A stretch of 64,000 bases of DNA from JAYSSF01 sp043772005 (GCA_043772005.1 JAYVGP010000007.1:62001-126000); one strand, 5' to 3'. Positions 8,386-18,062 are shown, counted from the first letter of the stretch. The notes: generated by a model not told the origin, from the letters alone. Program-made: numbers and translations.

Positions 8386-11300
8386 TTACTCCACCTCAGT
8401 CCACTCATCCAAATGCACTGACTCACGACCAGTGAGATCACGATAAATATGCTCTGAGATAAATGGCATAAATGGTGCTAGTACCTTACACAGCTCCACG
8501 AGCGTGACATAGAGTGTATTATATGCTTGGAGCTTATCTCCATCATTTTCAGATTTCCAGAATCTACGACGAGAACGGCGGATATATCGATTTGTAAGGT
8601 CATCCATAAACTCATAGATCGGAGTCGATGCAGCCACCACATCATACGCCACAAACCCATCGTGAACCTGAGCTATCAGTTGAGTCAGACGAGCAATTAA
8701 CCATTGATCAAGCTTATTATCTAATGGATAAGATAGCATATCTGACAGAGACTGGCAGTTTGGCTCAAATTCATCGATGCTCGCATAGGTACAGAAGAAT
8801 GAGTAGCTATTCCACAGTGGCAGTGAGATCTTACGCAAGACCTCTTTCCGTCCTTCTTCGGAGAAGTTCATATCTCCACCAACCACGATCGGGCTATTGG
8901 CCATATACATTCTGAGAGCATCAGAGCCATATTTCTCCATGCTTTCTTTGGGGTCGGGATAGTTGCCATATGATTTTGACATCTTGCGACCGTCGTTACC
9001 AGCGAGGACTCATGTACAGATCACGTTGGTAAATGCTGGTGAGTCAAATAACATTACACCGAGTGCATGCATGAAAAAGAACCAACATCTGACTTGTCCG
9101 AGGTATTCTGCCACATAGTCAGCTGGGAATGAGTTTTCAAATTTTGCTTTGTTTTCAAATGGATAGTGAACCTGCGCATATGGCATACTACCAGATTCCA
9201 ACCATGGATCGAGAACCTCAGGGATTCTCACATACTTGAAACCATCGACCATACCCCAGATCTTGTCGATAAATGGTCTGTGAAGGTCAAATTCTTTGTT
9301 GGTATCAGTGTCGATATAGATGATTTTACCATCGAGTTCTTGTTTGATGAGCTTGTGACTTCCGAGTTGATCAAGTTGGAAGATTTCTTCACGAGAACCT
9401 AGGACCTTGAGCGTATCAGGATTAACACTACTATTGAGTACATCTGACTCTGGAGCCCATACAGGCATTGGTGTTGCCCAATAACGAGTACGAGAGATGC
9501 ACCAATCTGGGGCTGATTCCATACTCTTGGCAAAACGGCCATCCTTGAGATGTCATGGTACCCAGTTGATCTCTTGGTTGTGTTCTGCGAGCTTGCCTTT
9601 GATGGATTGGATATTAATGAACCAACTATCTTGTGTCTTGTAGATGAGCGGGACATTGGTACGAGGACACATCGCTACAGAGTGGACAATCTGCTCTTTT
9701 TTGAGAAGAAGTCATGAAGCTTTGAGCTTGTCGATCACGATATCATTGGCATCACGATAATAGACTCCAGCCATATCACTGATGATCGGATTATACTTTC
9801 ACTCCAGATCCAGAACCTCGGTTTGAGTCAGACTAAACTTTTTACCAGTCTGGAAATCATCTTCACCAAACTCTGGTGCAGTATGTACGATACCTGTACC
9901 ATCTGTATCAAGGACGTAATCAGCAGCATATACTTTGAAATCAGCTTGTCCTCCTGTTCCCCCTGACAAGGGGGATGCGGCAGAGCCGAGGGGGTTTAGG
10001 TAACTAAACGGTGGCTGATAACTCAATCCCACAAGCTCGCTACCCTTACATGTATAGATGAGGATATACTGACTTGGATCTTTGTAATATTTGCTGATGA
10101 GGTTGTGCGCGAGGATGTAGTATTCCTGCATAGTGATGTCATAGATCTGTGAATAATCGATTTCAGCATTAACCACGAGGGCGAGATTTGCAGGGATCGT
10201 CCATGGAGTTGTCGTCCAAGCGAGGAAATATACACCTGCGTCATCGCGAGGAGGTACGACGTGGCGATCCATGTTTCACTGATTCTCAACTCACTGGATT
10301 GCTTCGTTCCTCGCAATGACGAGAGGAGACCTACCAAACAATCCCAATCCATACCAGTATATATCCACAAACTTCGTCATAATCTCCTGAGGATCATCGA
10401 TAATTGTACCCTGAATATTAAGCTCAAATCCAAGCGTATTTTCACTTGCTTGAAGTCAAATATACTGCATCTGAGTATGCTCTTGAGGTTCCTGAAGTGT
10501 TGGTTCTCATGAGATTTCAATTTCAAAGACTTCTATCTGAGTCAATCTGCCAAGATATACTGTCTTAATTGTTGAAGTTTTATTTTTTATTACAGCATCA
10601 ACTCAAAGTTCTTCTTTAATTTCTCTTACTATTGTAACTTCAGCACTTTCTCACTTGTCAATTTTTCATCCTGGAAACATCCAGTAACCATATTTTTTAT
10701 CTTCAAGATGAAGGATTTTCCCATCTTTCACAATAATTCCCATTGAAGCTCTTAGGAAACCATCCTCCGCATACTCAAACTCTGGGTTTCTGTCAGATTC
10801 AACCCTATTTACCCTAAATTTGACTGTAATCGCAGGGTCAGAAATATCTGCATAGCTATTATCCAGTGCAATCTCATAGTTAGAAATTGGCGTATTGAGT
10901 TTGGTAGAATACAATGACACACGCTTACCCTTGTAGACCATATTTTTATCATACAACGTCTTGAAGACCCACATGACGGACTCCATATAGTCGTTGTCCA
11001 TGGTCTTGTATGCATTTTTGAAATCCACCCAACGCCCAAGATGATCTACATACCACTCCCATTGATCAGAAATCTCTGAGGTATACTCATAACACGCCTC
11101 GATAAACTTGTCGATACCATACTTCTCAATCTCCAGATTTGAGTTGATTCATAGCTTTGCCTGCACCTTCTGCTCGACATAGATACCGTGACAATCCCAT
11201 CCCCACACACGATCGATACGATGACCTTTTTGAGTCCAGAACCTTGTCACCATATCCTTAAGTGCACTACCCAAAATGTGCCCATAATGAGGTAATCCAG

Positions 11301-11454
11301 TAATAAACGGAGGTCCATCATAAAAACGATATGGTTTATCTTCTGACTTAGTCTCAATGCTACGCTCAAAGGTCTTTTTTTCCTTCCAATACTGTGATAC
11401 CGCTTCTTCGATCTGGAAAAAATTTGGACTACTATCTACTTTGTGAAATTTCAT
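8386..11454 (-). CDS. ileS: Isoleucyl-tRNA synthetase, catalytic part with inserted Nudix domain
   Basis: 1022 residues, ATG 11452-11454 to TAA 8386-8388; all pieces share one frame. It charges tRNA-Ile. HIGH is HYGH (56-59), KMSKS is at 824-828, and WTTTPWTIPANLALVV marks the CP1 editing domain (from about 410). The protein ends after the helical anticodon-binding domain (ESVHLDEWTEVE) and lacks the C-terminal domain, which is coded at 6068-6790. Between DPAITVKFRV (about 205-214) and the editing domain sits an extra segment of about 195 residues. It contains a complete Nudix box (GGKIDKGESAEVTIVREIKE then ELGV, about 262-285). Residues about 379-406 and 487-501 are coded by palindromic repeats (10239-10321, 9954-9998). 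First gene of the six-gene operon ending at 5424. Confidence 0.92.
9954..9998. repeat. GC-rich palindromic repeat inside ileS (editing domain)
   Basis: The stretch contains CCCCCTGACAAGGGGG followed by ATGCGGCAGAGCCGAGGGGG, much more GC-rich than its surroundings. Read on the minus strand it codes in frame for a Gly/Ser/Ala/Pro loop (LNPLGSAASPLSGGTGG) within the CP1 editing domain. It looks like an inserted short interspersed palindrome. Confidence 0.65.
10239..10321. repeat. Interspersed palindromic repeat inside ileS
   Basis: CGTCATCGCGAGGA at the left and TCCTCGCAATGACG at the right are near-perfect terminal inverted repeats; the inner arms (GTGGCGATCCA / TGGATTGCTTCG) also pair. The minus strand codes in frame for SPLVIARNEAIQ ... 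DRHVVPPRDD, the usual translation of this widespread repeat type. It lies between the inserted Nudix domain and the editing domain. A related half-copy occurs at 38524-38556. Confidence 0.8.
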
Positions 11455-11568
11455 GATAATGGATAAATATCTGACTAAAATATGGTTTTCTCATTGCTTA
11501 TGGGTGTTTTGTTGATGTTGTGCAAAAATTCAAGATGAAAACACTCATATACACTCATAAATATTCTC

Positions 11569-11597
11569 TTGACAAAAGGATCTAAAATCTTTATTAT
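11569..11597 (+). promoter_or_regulatory. Near-consensus sigma-70 promoter
   Basis: TTGACA (11569-11574), 17-bp spacer, TATTAT (11592-11597). It is divergent from ileS and would start transcription at about 11604, just before the candidate RNA. This is one of the two best promoter matches in the window. Confidence 0.75.
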
Positions 11598-11603
11598 TAA
11601 TTA

Positions 11604-11886
11604 TCCGTACATAAAACGTACGGTGTAAACCAAAACCCTTTTGACTATGGACTCTCCTAATCAAAAAAACAATGGCGAAAGAGTATACCGCCAGAGCTCT
11701 AGCTCAAAGAACTCAAAAAAAAATCAATTTTTGGCACCCGGTGTCTCATCCAAAAAAATTGGTGATGAGATATCAGGGATGTTTAAGAATTTAAGCAGCG
11801 GTGAGTCTTGTATTCGCCGAGGCCGGTGGGACTGAAATGCTCCGCAAAAAACTAAGATGCATCTGGTTTCAGATGCATCTTTTTTC
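11604..11886 (+). ncRNA. Candidate structured small RNA (promoter to terminator)
   Basis: This transcript of about 280 nt is bounded by a TTGACA-17-TATTAT promoter and a strong terminator. It begins with a hairpin (CCGTAC/GTACGG, about 11605-11623). Near the 3' end a GC-rich nested fold is visible: GCGG/CCGC outside, AGTC/GACT inside, then CCG/CGG, at about 11796-11845. An ORF from 11647 (MDSPNQKNNGERV...) has no TAA or TAG until it has crossed the terminator and entered the next gene, so it is unlikely to be translated. A 40-codon ORF from an ATG near 11672 (MAKEYTARALAQRTQKK) is possible. No tmRNA, SRP, RNase P or tRNA signature was found. Identity unknown. Confidence 0.45.
11855..11886 (+). 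terminator. Rho-independent terminator
   Basis: Perfect 11-bp stem AGATGCATCTG / CAGATGCATCT with a GTTT loop, followed by a T-run (TTTTTTC). It ends the candidate RNA and lies 55 bp upstream of the 182-aa gene. Confidence 0.9.
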
Positions 11887-11941
11887 TTTAGTTGACTTTT
11901 ATATTTAAATATATATCATAGAATCTTAAACAAAAAAAAAT

Positions 11942-12490
11942 ATGAAAAAACATCTCAAAAACACCATCGACAGTAGTAAGCATCTACTGATCGGAGAGGA
12001 ACATGGTGAGCAGTGGGATGGTAATATGAACCCACACACTATGAGCCAGCTGAAGGAGATACTCGTATATCTCATCAGCAGAAACAAAAAGATAAAGGTA
12101 TTCTATGAGGGGCTTGCACATGAACTTTCTTTCCCAAATATTGATTTCATCAATCTGGACGAAAGAAAGATCCACTCTACTGGTAGATCGTTTAGAGTAT
12201 TTCGTAAGATATGGGACAAGCCTATCAACGAAATCATTATACGAGATACTATTGCCCAGCTCTACCAGAAGGTAGTAGTGGCACTAGATAGTGAGATCAT
12301 ACAAGATTATCATACTGATGATCATAGTTATGATTATACGATCTATGTGGTGGGAGGCGTACACGCTGTACGCATCCATGATATCATCCAGGTGCCAATG
12401 GTCTTATCTGGTGTCAGTGGAAACGAAAAACAAAAAAGAAAATTTATTGGAGAGACTCGAGAGCGTATTCGCTTGTTCGAGTCTCATTAA
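11942..12490 (+). CDS. Hypothetical protein, possible ChaN/TraB-like fold
   Basis: 182 residues, ATG preceded by an A-run, stop TAA 12488-12490. The N-terminus has LLIGEEHGEQW (about 16-26). The C-terminal half has YDYTIYVVGGVHAVRIHDII (about 130-150), followed by a basic helix. A GE.H motif early and a GG.H motif late are the two landmarks of ChaN/TraB/EreA-like proteins, so that fold is possible, but the protein is short and the rest does not help. No signal peptide. All of about twelve glycines are GGN, none TGA. Monocistronic, between the candidate RNA terminator and its own terminator. Confidence 0.65.
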   Translation: MKKHLKNTIDSSKHLLIGEEHGEQWDGNMNPHTMSQLKEILVYLISRNKKIKVFYEGLAHELSFPNIDFINLDERKIHSTGRSFRVFRKIWDKPINEIIIRDTIAQLYQKVVVALDSEIIQDYHTDDHSYDYTIYVVGGVHAVRIHDIIQVPMVLSGVSGNEKQKRKFIGETRERIRLFESH

Positions 12491-12492
12491 TC

Positions 12493-12523
12493 CTCTTGCC
12501 GTATCGGTGAGGGGATTTTCTTT
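12493..12523 (+). terminator. Probable terminator
   Basis: An imperfect hairpin ATCCTCTTGCCG / CGGTGAGGGGAT directly after the TAA of the 182-aa gene is followed by TTTTCTTTT. The 200 bp after it, up to the aminopeptidase start, hold nothing recognisable. Confidence 0.6.
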
Positions 12524-12726
12524 TGTAGCGTAAGGACAAATCATTGTCCTCTTATTATCAATAAGATTTCTATTAGTGTTAGTTTAGTCATATTGATAGT
12601 AATTTTTTTGATCAATAGTTGTTATCATATATATATTCGGTACAAACTTTGCATTGGAAAATCCTAGGAAATGATTAGAAGATGTATTTATATATGTCTG
12701 ATTATTTATATCACAACAATTAAATA

Positions 12727-13938
12727 ATGTATCAACCATCGGCAATCGTTCTTAAAAAATACGCAGATCTCATCATCAAATACGCACTGTGGTGAGGCCG
12801 TGGCTGTCAGCCATGAGAGGTCGTGATGCTCAGCGTCCCTGAATGCGCCAAACCGATGATCGCACCACTACAACAAGCAGTACTCGAATGTGGATGACAT
12901 CCTCTGATCAATTTTATCCCTGATGGAGTAGATATCAACTTCTATGAACATGCAAGTGATGAACAACTCAGCTATGTACCACATCATAGGATGTCTGGGA
13001 CTCTACACGATATTACTCATAATGTCAGAGTACTCGCAGAATATGACAAACATGCTCACGAGCATATCTCAAGTGACAAAATGATGTTATCAGTCAAAGC
13101 ATGAATGCCATACAAGAAGCAGCTTATCGAAGCTAGTGACCGTGGAGAAAAGTTTTGGAATCTATTCTTATATGGAACTGAGGCAATGGCGCAGGAAGCT
13201 GACATGACTCTGGAAGAGTACCGAGCACAGATCATCAAAGCATGTCATCTCGACCAAGACGATCCTATCGCATATCAGAGAATCACTGATGTCAATATTC
13301 GCACCATCAAAGACTGGCTCAATAGTATGGAAATGGAATCAGTACACATGATAGGAGATGACTGTGACATCACGATCAAACTCGGATCAAATCGCAAATG
13401 GCTCGCTGGGAGAGGATTTAATATTCCATCATTTGAGCATTTTATCTCACCAGATTATCGTGGGACCAACTGATGGATCAGATATAATCAACCCATCTTT
13501 AGGTATAACAAACTCATCAAGTGAGTAGAACTTCATTTTGCAAATGGGCTAATCACACAAGCGTCAGCCTCATACAATGAACAAGCACTACTGGATATGA
13601 TCGCCGTCCCATGAGCCAATCAGCTCGGTGAATATAGTCTGACCGATCGCCGTATCTCTCGCATCGACCGCTACATGGGTGAGATCCTGTATGATGAAAA
13701 TATGGGTGGACCTTATGGTAATACGCATACTGCGATTGGGTCTTCGTTTAGAGAGAGCTATCGTGGTGATAACTATAATAGTCTGACTGAGTCACAGTGG
13801 GATACACTAGGGTTCAATGAATCTGCTGTCCACACCGACATCATCTCTACGACCAACAGGACCGTCACGGCTACCCTGTCAGATGGGTCAAAGGTAGTGA
13901 TTTATCAGGATGGAGAGTTTCAGATTGAGCTGCAATAA
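12727..13938 (+). CDS. Aminopeptidase, M29 family (AmpS/PepS-like)
   Basis: 403 residues, ATG 12727-12729 to TAA 13936-13938, close to the family's usual 410. M29 enzymes are cytosolic metal-dependent aminopeptidases. The N-terminal ALWGGRGCQPGEVVMLSVP (TGA at two glycines) and the central SSDKMMLSVKAGMPYKK are as expected. The C-terminal metal-site region has ENMGGPYGNTHTAIGSSFRE, then ESAVHTDIIS in the place of the usual NxSxxHxDF. The last of these deviates from the consensus (DII for DFM), so the metal ligands should be compared. It stands alone, with 236 bp before it. Confidence 0.85.
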
Positions 13939-13998
13939 AAAATTGATTTGCATTTAGTTATAGTTTTGTGTATATTTATAAGTGTATACTACACTATC

Positions 13999-14019
13999 AA
14001 TACTACACTATATAGTATT
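13999..14019. promoter_or_regulatory. Possible operator before the wHTH-PRTase gene
   Basis: The palindrome AATACT-N9-AGTATT lies 18-38 bp before the start of the wHTH-phosphoribosyltransferase gene. It sits in a run of related half-sites (GTATACTACACT, ATACTACACTA, TAGTATTAC). The position suits autoregulation by the encoded winged helix (inference). Confidence 0.45.
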
Positions 14020-14036
14020 ACTTATAGATACTCACT

Positions 14037-15041
14037 ATGAAACAATATACCAAGCAACAAATCATCAATTTTCTGGCTACGAACTGACCATCATCTGCTA
14101 AACAAATAACAGATCATTTTGGTTTCAACGCAACCATTATTCATCGTCATCTAAAAGATCTGATAACACAATGAGCTATCAATAAATCATGAAAAGTACC
14201 TAAAGTACTCTACTTTGAAACTTGATCACATCATAGTCCTATAAAAACAAATCGAGATCAAACAACTCAATTTGTATTTAATGATATTCAACGGCTCAAT
14301 AATCATTACTACTCTCTTGATAGTGATTGATGAATATTGCAGTGATTTGATGGGTTTATGATACGATGTAATGATAGAAAGCTCGACGCTTACGATCAGT
14401 ATCAACAATACCGTACTATCATCGAGCATGTTGATAGCAAAAGAGATATTAATGGGCTAATCAACACCTTGCCAGTTTTGATCAAAAAATGACAGCCAGT
14501 GTATCTTGATCAACTCTATGTCTGTGATACCTATACGGTAGGTCATTTTGGTAAATCTAATCTATGATCACTCGCATTTCATGCCAAACAATCTCAAAAT
14601 AAAGTTCTCGCTCAGGCTGTTGTCCATCGTATGCAACCAAGCCTCGTATGACTCATCAGAGACCAGTGAATTGATGCGATTTGCTTTGCTCCAGTAAGTG
14701 TCAAAAGATCGATCCAACTCATGGACGAGCTTCGTGATCAGCTAAGCTATACCATACCAATTGTTAAGCTACAAAAGCTATTCCCCAATAATATCGTCGT
14801 ACCACAAAAGAGTCTCAAATGAGATATCTCAAGAAACAAAAACGCTATCAATACAATCTTTGCCCAGTCATGACAAAAAAAATATGATAAAATTCTACTG
14901 ATTGATGATTTTATCAGCTCTGGCGCAACTCTCAATATCTCTGCCAAAAAACTCAAAGACGCATGAATTGCTCAACAAGTAATCGGTCTTGCGATCGTGG
15001 GAAATATGGATCTCAGCTACGAGGTAATCAATGAAATATAA
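14037..15041 (+). CDS. wHTH + phosphoribosyltransferase fusion
   Basis: 334 residues, ATG 14037-14039, TAA 15039-15041. Residues 1-60 form a winged helix-turn-helix (QQIINFLATNGPSSAKQITD, then HRHLKDLITQGAINKSGK). The C-terminal half is a type I phosphoribosyltransferase domain with the PRPP loop ILLIDDFISSGATLNISA at about 285-302 and a preceding ComF-like segment (AICFAPVSVKRSIQLMDEL). The layout suggests a regulator whose DNA binding responds to PRPP or a nucleobase, as PurR does, although PurR is a different family. It could equally be a ComF-type protein with an added DNA-binding domain. It is first of three plus-strand genes. A palindrome sits at the promoter. Confidence 0.75.
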
Positions 15042-15148
15042 AATTATGACTGTAAGATTTTACTGTCAGATATTACAGTAAGTTTATGACAATAGATTTA
15101 GAATAAAGCTATCTTATAATTTCTCAAGTAATATTAATATAATTTTCT

Positions 15149-16258
15149 ATGGATTTAATTAAGGGTATGTGACTAATTCATGATGAGGCACTAGAAGCAA
15201 TATGAGTCGATGAAGAAAGTTATTGCTATTGTGGTAGCTGAAAAAAATTAATAATTTGCTGTAAACTAAAAATTCAAGAATGACGAATCTCCCCAGATGA
15301 ATACAATGACATACACCAATGATCTAAAGCACGAGAAGCTATTGAACATAGATTTGACAAAAATACTGAGCATTTAGTTGATAAATCATGCTTATGCTGT
15401 GATGAAACAGCAATTTGGTCGCATACAATATCAAGATCACGAATGAAAAGATTTTTTTCTAATTGATGCTGCGCTTATCATACACACGGGGACTCAAAAC
15501 AAATCTTTAAAAAATATACAATAAGAAAAATCAGCTGATTCCGATGATGGTGTAAAAAACACGACAATACTCTTTTTAAAGATATTGATGATAATTTTGA
15601 TATTTTAAACCCAAAACACCTTACACTTCAATCTCTGAGAGGCTTGTGAAAAGATATTAGAGAAAATGAAGAGATGCTAAAATGGACATATTCTAAGTTA
15701 TATTTTTATGAGCTCGATAGACAATTTAGGTTAAAATATTTTGGCAACTATGACCCCAAAAAATACTCTGAGTTATTAACTTTACATATAGGAAAATATA
15801 AATGTTATTTAGAAAATAAGCATCTTTATGATTTATTAGCGGATTGTATCTACAAGAATAAACTAAATAACAGAATCACTAGTTATGTTTATAAAATTGG
15901 AAAAATCTCTCCCTTTTTTGCTACATGATCTATTCCAACACAATTCGATAATTTGATATCTCTAGGAGATTTTACCAAAAAAAATTATCCTATTGTTTTA
16001 TCTATAATAACCACTAATACCAATATCGGATATGTAATTGTGACCTATGAGAAATCAAATATCTCTGCAATGTGATTTTGTCGGCGATTAAAAATGTTTT
16101 TCATCTCAAAAGAGACAAAAATCAAGGAACTTAATTATATGATAAGTATATATTGTTCAAATATTGCATCCGACCCACATTTAATATGACAAGAAATGGA
16201 AATTTCAAAGCACGACTACCACTCATACTACTATAATTATATTAAGCTTTTACAATAA
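15149..16258 (+). CDS. SEC-C motif protein with CxxC/CxxH zinc-ligand cluster
   Basis: 369 residues, ATG 15149-15151 to TAA 16256-16258. An N-terminal SEC-C zinc motif is clear: YCYCGSGKKLIICCK (about 26-40). A second ligand cluster follows at about 90-150: CLCCDETAIWSHTISRS, CCAYH and GFRGWCKKHDNTLFKDID. The C..C...H...C..H spacing resembles HNH-like or zinc-finger nuclease families. The remaining 200 residues are helical and unrecognised. SEC-C motifs are often found fused to mobile or stress-related proteins; a nuclease or defence role is only a guess. Base composition is more AT-rich than the next gene, and start and end are close to neighbours (108 bp, 20 bp). Confidence 0.7.
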
Positions 16259-16278
16259 CTTCAAAACCTAAATTAAAC

Positions 16279-17691
16279 ATGTCCCTCTCTACCTACTTTG
16301 ACTATATCCATACTCTCCTACCTGATGATCAGTGGGAAGCCTACACATCGTGCTGCACCACATGAGTCATGAGATCTCTGACCTGGTCATGACATCGCCC
16401 ACGATCAGATGTACGCTCACTACTGGAGTGACAGTGACGAACATTTACTCAGCCAAATTTTGTCGTAGCAGAAAACCATCATCTCGTGGATCGTGAAGAT
16501 AAGTCAGTAGCGCTGGGTCATCATTGGTGACATCTGTGAGGTTGGTATTATATCCAGGAATCTGCTGCAAGTCTGCCTGCTACACTGATTGATTACAGGC
16601 CAGATGATGTGATCTTGGATATGTGTGCTGCTCCATGAGGCAAGACCAGTCAGCTCGCCAGTAATCTCCTCAAACTGTGATGAAGTGGTTTTGTCGTAGC
16701 CAATGAGATAGATAATCTCAGACGCAGTACGCTCAAGGAAAACATCACCAGGATGTGACTGTACAATGTCACCGTCGCATACAGACATAGCTCTCGACGA
16801 GCTGAACACTACCCTAGTAACTTTGATCATATCGTGGTCGATGCTCCCTGTAGCGGCGAAGGGACGATCTTTCGTACCACCGAGTTTATGGATCAATGGG
16901 GACTGTGACTTACTCATAAAAACGCCGAGATACAAAAACAAATCGCTGGGGACGCTATCGCTTGCCTCAAACCATGATGAACTCTCATCTTCTCTACCTG
17001 TACACTCAATACAAACGAAAATGAGTGAGTAGTTGCTTGGATACTGGAGAACTACGGCGATCAGATGCATCTCGTCCCAGTCAATATCCCGTGATCCAGT
17101 CCATGATTGTCATGATTTGGTCTCAGTGATGAAGACTGTCTCAAGGTAGCAAGATTTTGGCCCCATATCCAGCATACTGGCGGGTTTTGGGTAAGCAAAT
17201 TCATTAAACGTAGGGACGCGAACACGGCGCGTCCATGAAAAAAGAATTCATCCATCGAATCATGTACCTCCAACAACTGCTGATCTCGTGCAATGCTCAA
17301 ATCACAGTTAGGAATAACACTCCCCGAATATACGAGAGTATATGAAGATAAATGATTTGGATATCTAACTACAACACAGAAACTCTCATGATTTGAGTCA
17401 GGTTTACCGATTCTCAAGCTTGGTCAGTGATGAATCACCCCGCTCCAGCCACTCATACCAGCACTATGACATCTCAGCGACCTACCAAGGATTGATCTCG
17501 ATGATGAGCAGATTCAACAGTGGATGATGAATACGCAAATAGAATATAATTCTCCCTTGATAAAGCACTCTAACGAGTATAAAGGAGGTGCCGAAGGCGG
17601 AGGGATTAAGTGATGGGTCATCGTATCGTCTCACTGATTTGATGTGTGACTCGGGAAAGTATGATGATGAGTACTTAAAAATAAAATGTAG
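16279..17691 (+). CDS. NOP2/RsmB/RsmF-family rRNA (cytosine-C5) methyltransferase
   Basis: 470 residues, ATG 16279-16281 to TAG 17689-17691. It uses SAM to methylate cytosine in RNA. The SAM loop DMCAAPGGKTSQLASNLL (about 113-130) has a TGA glycine at residue 120. VVDAPCSGEGTIFR carries motif IV (PCSGEG, about 186-199), and FSTCTLNTNENE carries the motif VI catalytic Cys. The C-terminal 170 residues match the extra RsmF-type tail in position, but repeats have entered it. One is GGACGCG..CGCGTCC near 17213-17233. The other is a GGAGGTGCCGAAGGCGGAGG element near 17583-17602, coding YKGGAEGGGI. It follows the SEC-C gene by 20 bp. Confidence 0.88.
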
Positions 17692-17707
17692 TTATCTTCG
17701 TCATTGA

Positions 17708-17766
17708 GAGGGTACACCCAAAGGAAGCACTCTTGGAGAGAAGTAATCCGGGAAATTTGTACAATC
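17708..17766. repeat. Degenerate interspersed repeat
   Basis: CGTCATTGAGAGGGTACACC ... AGAGAAGTAATCCGGG carries the CGTCATTG(C)GAGG start and the (G)CAATCC-like end of the palindromic repeat seen in ileS and at 38524-38556. It fills the gap between two convergent genes. Confidence 0.5.
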
Positions 17767-17770
17767 AAAA

Positions 17771-17800
17771 AACTCCCATACTGTAACCAGTATGAGAGTT
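17771..17800 (-). terminator. Rho-independent terminator
   Basis: The stem AACTCTCATACTG / CAGTATGGGAGTT on the minus strand is followed by TTTTTTG. It ends the 87-aa membrane-protein gene. On the plus strand no T-run follows. Confidence 0.85.
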
Positions 17801-18062
17801 AGTCACGAATCATCTTATACAACTTTTCTGCCATATAATAGCAAAGACATGCAAAGCCTAGGGCAATATATGATAACATATCTTTACCATCAGCGATTGC
17901 TTCCATTGCTTCTAACAAAAAGAAGACAAATCCAACCATGATTATGAGAGCTGATCCTCGCAAAATTAAATTTTTGGATGCTCTGGTTCGAGTATTCCAG
18001 ATCGCCCTGAGATATCTTATCACTCCCGACAAAATATCTCTTTTTTGTTTTTTTGTTTTCAC
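17799..18062 (-). CDS. Small two-TM membrane protein
   Basis: 87 residues, ATG 18060-18062 to TAA 17799-17801. A very basic N-terminus (MKTKKQKRD..., RTRASKN) is followed by two hydrophobic helices at about 34-52 and 63-78, then a short basic tail. The arrangement predicts both ends in the cytoplasm. No family recognised. All its glycines are GGN. It is monocistronic, divergent from ftsH, with its own terminator. Confidence 0.6.
   Translation of the reverse strand: MKTKKQKRDILSGVIRYLRAIWNTRTRASKNLILRGSALIIMVGFVFFLLEAMEAIADGKDMLSYIALGFACLCYYMAEKLYKMIRD

Noticed and set aside
6068..8386. IleRS split as a simple frameshift
   Set aside because: The halves are 1.6 kb apart with three complete genes between them, each half having its own start and stop.
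11641..11835. Protein-coding gene at 11641-11835
   Set aside because: With TGA as Gly the frame has no stop before the terminator and continues into the next gene; composition is not protein-like.
11604..11886. tmRNA (the short ORF MAKEYTARALA looks like a tag)
   Set aside because: No tRNA-like ends, no T-loop sequence and no stop after the tag-like stretch.
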